DNA of 8,839 bases from Eudoraea sp. (GTDB taxonomy: Bacteria > Bacteroidota > Bacteroidia > Flavobacteriales > Flavobacteriaceae): assembly GCA_013041785.1 (NCBI GenBank), contig JABDRK010000150.1:1-8839 (forward strand), in the 5' to 3' direction. A program made the translations under genes and the position numbers. Position 1 is the stretch's first letter. Every line of letters begins with the position of its first letter. Positions 6,123 through 8,839 of this stretch are shown piece by piece. The notes under the pieces were generated by a model, which saw only the letters and a list, made by a program, of their open reading frames with translations, had not been told where the DNA came from and searched no databases.

Positions 6123-7613
6123 ATGCATTTAAAAACAACTCTTACTTTTATGTTAGTCTGGCTAACCACAGTAAACCTCTGTGGCCAGTCATTTTCTTCC
6201 CGTCTCGTCGATGCTAAATCCGGACAGGGAATCCCCTATGCCACGATCCGGTATGGTAGCAATGCAGGGGTTATAACCAATGAAGAAGGTTTGTTTTCCC
6301 TGAATCTGGATGCCCTGGAAGAGCAGCAGGATTCCCTTTATATTTCATGCATGGGCTATGAAAAACTGGCCGTCCCGTTTAAGCGCAAACTGGATACTGC
6401 AATTGCCATAAGTCCAAAACCCATCGAGTTGCAGGAAGTCTTCCTGTTTAACCAGGAATTGGATGTTGACGAAATCATTGACCTGGTGAAGCAGAACCTG
6501 GCCACAAATTATAACCGGGACCCTGTAAAGCTACGGTTGTTTTTCAGGCAAAGCAGTTTCAATGATCTGGACAAATTTAATATTGACTTCAAAAAATCAT
6601 CCATCGAAGAACTGAACAAAGAATTCCTGGATAGTGTAGTGTCCATTTTGCCTAAAACTGCTGCCTATTATACCGAAAGCCTTTGTGACTTTTATAAAAC
6701 CGATTCGGAACACCGGCTCCGGATTGAAAAGGCCGCAGAGCTGTACGACAAAAATAATGAGGGGTCCATGGATGCCCTGTCTGAAAAACTGGAACGGATT
6801 TTTAAAGAAAACGTAAAGCCCAATTCATACCTGAAAATAAAATCCGGAATTTTTGGAACCAAAATGCAACTGGACTCTGTATTTGATTCGGAAGAAGAGG
6901 CAAAAACCGTAAAACAAGAGTTGGAAGAACCTGAGAACAACTATTTTCTATCGAATCGTAAAAGTGCGCTGCACGACCTATACGCCCAGTTGTTTTATAA
7001 TGACGAGACCAAATTGAATTTCCTGGAAAAGTCTAACCGCTACAGGTTTTCTTTGAAAGGGTATTCCAGTATAGGAGAATCCGGCGTATATGTAATCAGC
7101 TTTGAACCAAAACGGGCTGCGGATTTCCGAGGGACCCTGTATGTGAACCTCGATGATTATGCGGTGATGCGACTCGATTATGAAAATGTGAAATCCCTCA
7201 GACGTATTCGCCTGTTGGGGCTAAGTTTTGAAGAGCGGGTATATAAGGGCACAACTCTCTTTGCCAAAGGGGCAAACGGGAAATATGAACTTCGCTTTAT
7301 CGATAAGATAATTGGCAATAAAATGGGTGTTAGAAGGCCTTTGCGTGTAATCGAAAAAAACAAGTACGTCAAAGGCAGGCGCAAGCAAAATGAGTTATCT
7401 ATGGAATTGGACATCTCCAATTTCAACAGGGAGAAATACGAAGTCGTAGTTTTCGATTCAGATTTAATAAGTGCAGTAGAATTTAAAAATACGGAAGAGA
7501 ACGAGTCGGTTAGGGCCACCTATCTTTCTCAATACGACCCTGATTTCTGGAAAGGGTATAATATCATGGAACCCAATGAAGCCATACGCAGCTTCAGCGC
7601 TGCTTCGCAATAG
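6123..7613 (+). CDS. Exported protein with N-terminal CarboxypepD_reg-like domain
   Basis: This 496-residue protein starts with a signal peptide (MHLKTTLTFMLVWLTTVNLCGQ), probably cut near residue 22. The Cys at 20 lacks a good lipobox, so signal peptidase I is more likely than lipoprotein processing. Residues 23-105 form a carboxypeptidase-regulatory-like beta-sandwich: SSRLVDAKSGQGIPYATIRY, GVITNEEGLFSLNL, LYISCMGYEK and IELQEVFLF, as in Bacteroidota TonB-receptor and SusC N-termini. The rest has no barrel ending or plug motif. It has a charged, partly helical stretch (145-300) and then beta-rich sequence (RYRFSLKGYSSIGESGVYVISFEPKR, GTLYVNLDDYAVMRLDYE), resembling the non-barrel part of DUF5686-type proteins but ending without the barrel. 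It is likely periplasmic or attached to the outer membrane; function unknown. It follows the SDR gene by 72 bases and converges on ctlX. Confidence 0.85.
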   Translation: MHLKTTLTFMLVWLTTVNLCGQSFSSRLVDAKSGQGIPYATIRYGSNAGVITNEEGLFSLNLDALEEQQDSLYISCMGYEKLAVPFKRKLDTAIAISPKPIELQEVFLFNQELDVDEIIDLVKQNLATNYNRDPVKLRLFFRQSSFNDLDKFNIDFKKSSIEELNKEFLDSVVSILPKTAAYYTESLCDFYKTDSEHRLRIEKAAELYDKNNEGSMDALSEKLERIFKENVKPNSYLKIKSGIFGTKMQLDSVFDSEEEAKTVKQELEEPENNYFLSNRKSALHDLYAQLFYNDETKLNFLEKSNRYRFSLKGYSSIGESGVYVISFEPKRAADFRGTLYVNLDDYAVMRLDYENVKSLRRIRLLGLSFEERVYKGTTLFAKGANGKYELRFIDKIIGNKMGVRRPLRVIEKNKYVKGRRKQNELSMELDISNFNREKYEVVVFDSDLISAVEFKNTEENESVRATYLSQYDPDFWKGYNIMEPNEAIRSFSAASQ

Positions 7614-7663
7614 GGTCTTTCATAGCGGGATCCCTTTTATTTCCATAATCAAAAGTTTAAATA

Positions 7664-8596
7664 TCAGGCCCTCGGCAGGAAGATTTCTGCCATCATACAA
7701 CGGGCACTTCCACCCCCGCAAGATTCTATGGTATCCAGTGGGCTGTGGACCAGGGTGCTGTATTTTTCCAGAATATTGATTTGCTCTGGTCTTAGGCTGG
7801 AATAAGCCGATGTGCTCATTACCAGGAGGCGTTCGTTATCCCTTCCCAGCACCTGCAACATGTTTCCTGCGAACTTGTGCATTTGCGCCTCAGAGATTGT
7901 CACAATTTCCTTTCCATCCTGCTTGAGATGTTGTATAACGTTTTTTTTCTCGGTCTTATCATCGATACTATCCAGGCAGATAACAGCAAAATTTTCCCCC
8001 ATGCACATCATCACATTCGTATGGTAAATGGGTAATCGTTTACCGTCTACACTTTGATATGCTGTAAATATGACCGGTGTACATTCAAAATCCTCACAAA
8101 ATTCAATTAGCAGCTCCTCGTGAGCCCGTTCAGAAAGAGCGCAATAGGCTTTTTGGTTAACCCGGTCCTTTAGAATACTTCCGGTACCTTCAAGAAAGAG
8201 GCCTTCTGCTTCTGCAGAAGTATAATCCAAAACATTGTCAATTCTAAATCCCTTTTCTTCAAGCAAATCCAGCAGGTCAAGCCGTCGTTCCCGCCTCCTG
8301 TTTTCTGCGAACATCGGATAGATCACAACGGTACCGTTTTCGTGAAATGAGATCCAGTTGTTGGGGAAAACCGCGTCCGGGGTATCGGTTTCCATTCTGT
8401 CATCTACTACAATTACGGAAACGCCATGGGCCCTGAGCACTTCCACAAAACGATCGAACTCCTGTTGAGCCCTGCTGTTGATTTCTGTACTTTTGAGGGC
8501 CAATTCCTCCATGAAATAATTGTTCACAGCCGTTTGCTCATTCATGCGAAAATTAACGGGCCGGATCATTAAAATAGAATTTGTAATCTGCTTCAT
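7664..8596 (-). CDS. ctlX: Citrulline utilisation hydrolase CtlX (guanidino-group-modifying enzyme superfamily)
   Basis: This 310-residue cytoplasmic protein is of the arginine deiminase/amidinotransferase pentein fold. Signature blocks are ILMIRPVNFRMNEQTAVNNY (8-27), DAVFPNNWISFH (74-85), FLEGTGSI (134-141), LPIYHTNVMMCMG (188-200) and the C-terminal IESCGGGSARCMMAEIF (290-306). The likely catalytic set is Glu136, His192 and Cys300 in GGGSARCM, by analogy with the arginine deiminase GG-x-x-C-M ending. Francisella CtlX hydrolyses citrulline to ornithine, CO2 and ammonia; the same activity here is inferred. The ATG at 8594-8596 gives the normal family N-terminus. On the minus strand TACATTTA (8625-8618) lies 21 bases upstream and resembles a -7 box, so the gene may have its own promoter. 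The gene upstream on the same strand ends at 8791 with an arginine-deiminase-like active site. No terminator was found in the 50 bases after its TGA. Confidence 0.9.
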   Translation of the reverse strand: MKQITNSILMIRPVNFRMNEQTAVNNYFMEELALKSTEINSRAQQEFDRFVEVLRAHGVSVIVVDDRMETDTPDAVFPNNWISFHENGTVVIYPMFAENRRRERRLDLLDLLEEKGFRIDNVLDYTSAEAEGLFLEGTGSILKDRVNQKAYCALSERAHEELLIEFCEDFECTPVIFTAYQSVDGKRLPIYHTNVMMCMGENFAVICLDSIDDKTEKKNVIQHLKQDGKEIVTISEAQMHKFAGNMLQVLGRDNERLLVMSTSAYSSLRPEQINILEKYSTLVHSPLDTIESCGGGSARCMMAEIFLPRA

Positions 8597-8617
8597 CTAA
8601 TCCATAAAAATTGCACA

Positions 8618-8625
8618 TAAATGTA
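8618..8625 (-). promoter_or_regulatory. Possible -7 promoter element for ctlX
   Basis: On the minus strand this reads TACATTTA, seven of eight fit to TAnnTTTG counting the free positions, and ends 21 bases before the ctlX ATG. No clear -33 box is present. The 194-bp spacer (8597-8790) is long enough to hold an independent promoter. Confidence 0.22.
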
Positions 8626-8770
8626 CGGATTTCCCCTTCATTTCCTGTTGCGAAATGCTCGATATCTACCCTTTATTTTTGGCATCCTAAAACAAGGATA
8701 AATCACCGGAAAGTAGCTGGTTTTCATTTCATGAGAAGGGAAAAAATGCTTTGGATGAGCGAGGAGTAAA

Positions 8771-8790
8771 GGCAGTTTGCCTGGGCAGGC
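8771..8790 (-). terminator. Weak hairpins just after the upstream deiminase-like gene
   Basis: Directly after the stop at 8791, the minus strand reads GCCTGCCCAGGC and then AAACTGCCTTT. Two short, mutually exclusive 5-bp hairpins are possible: GCCTG/CAGGC with a 2-base loop, and AGGCA/TGCCT with a 3-base loop. Only a short T run follows, so this is at best a weak terminator or attenuating structure ahead of ctlX. Confidence 0.2.
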
Positions 8791-8839
8791 TTATTCTCTA
8801 ACAAGGGGCATGGTACTGCAGCGCAGGAGTCCTCCCTGC
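8791..8839 (-). CDS. Arginine deiminase / dimethylargininase-like protein, C-terminal fragment
   Basis: Only the last 15 codons are in the window (codon boundary at 8838, TAA at 8791-8793). They read QGGLLRCSTMPLVRE. This is the characteristic C-terminus of flavobacterial arginine deiminase / dimethylarginine dimethylaminohydrolase family proteins (annotated variously as amidinotransferase), with the nucleophilic Cys in GLLRCST and a closing PL(V/I)RE. Arginine deiminases end similarly with a Cys-Met-x-x-Pro-Leu block. It is on the same strand as ctlX and 194 bases upstream, so the two may act on successive guanidino/ureido compounds. Substrate cannot be decided from this fragment; the rest lies beyond the window. 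The call rests on a short but distinctive motif. Confidence 0.72.
   Translation of the reverse strand, partial: QGGLLRCSTMPLVRE

Noticed and set aside
7178..7519. 113-codon antisense frame in the exported-protein gene
   Set aside because: It is Ser/Leu-rich, as expected of an antisense shadow, with no start context or motif.
7614..7663. Terminator between the exported-protein gene and ctlX (GGGATCCC palindrome at 7627-7634)
   Set aside because: The palindrome leaves no loop and cannot form a stable hairpin; no other stem with a T tract was found.
1..8839. CRISPR arrays, insertion sequences, tRNA or rRNA genes
   Set aside because: No spaced direct repeats, transposase-like frames, terminal inverted repeats or RNA-gene signatures were seen on either strand.

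Overview
The window looks like a chromosomal segment of a marine flavobacterium (Bacteroidota, Flavobacteriaceae type). The reasons are a TonB-dependent receptor ending in Phe, a flavobacterial-style proteorhodopsin beside a Brp/Blh retinal-forming dioxygenase, promoter-like TAnnTTTG elements in place of sigma70 boxes, AT-rich gene starts without Shine-Dalgarno sequences, and a protein with a carboxypeptidase-regulatory-like domain. The species cannot be fixed from the sequence alone. I saw no RNA genes, mobile elements or CRISPR arrays, and no gap longer than 300 bases between genes.

Layout. Positions 1-450 hold the C-terminal end of a TonB-dependent outer-membrane receptor (+). It converges on, and overlaps by 4 bases, the blh gene (447-1346, -) for beta-carotene 15,15'-dioxygenase. 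An 87-bp AT-rich spacer with back-to-back promoter-like elements separates blh from the divergent proteorhodopsin gene (1434-2165, +). A strong bidirectional hairpin terminator (2188-2219) separates proteorhodopsin from convergent argS (2221-4008, -). After a 188-bp divergent spacer come a small uncharacterised protein (4197-4622, +) and an atypical SDR/DUF2867 protein (4626-6050, +), 3 bases apart and presumably co-transcribed. A secreted or periplasmic protein with a CarboxypepD_reg-like domain follows (6123-7613, +). On the minus strand at the right end are ctlX (7664-8596) and, upstream of it, the last 15 codons of an arginine deiminase/dimethylargininase-like enzyme (8791-8839).

How the genes work together. 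Blh cleaves beta-carotene to retinal, and proteorhodopsin binds it at Lys224 to make a light-driven proton pump. The DTE pattern (Asp88/Thr92/Glu99) indicates H+ pumping and Met96 suggests green absorption. Residue 143 is Gly, at the position equivalent to xanthorhodopsin Gly156 and bacteriorhodopsin Trp138, so the pump may also accept a carotenoid antenna; this is the most interesting observation here. At the right end, the guanidino-modifying enzyme tail and CtlX could form a two-step route from arginine (or a methylated arginine) through citrulline to ornithine. The remaining genes are housekeeping (argS) or poorly characterised.
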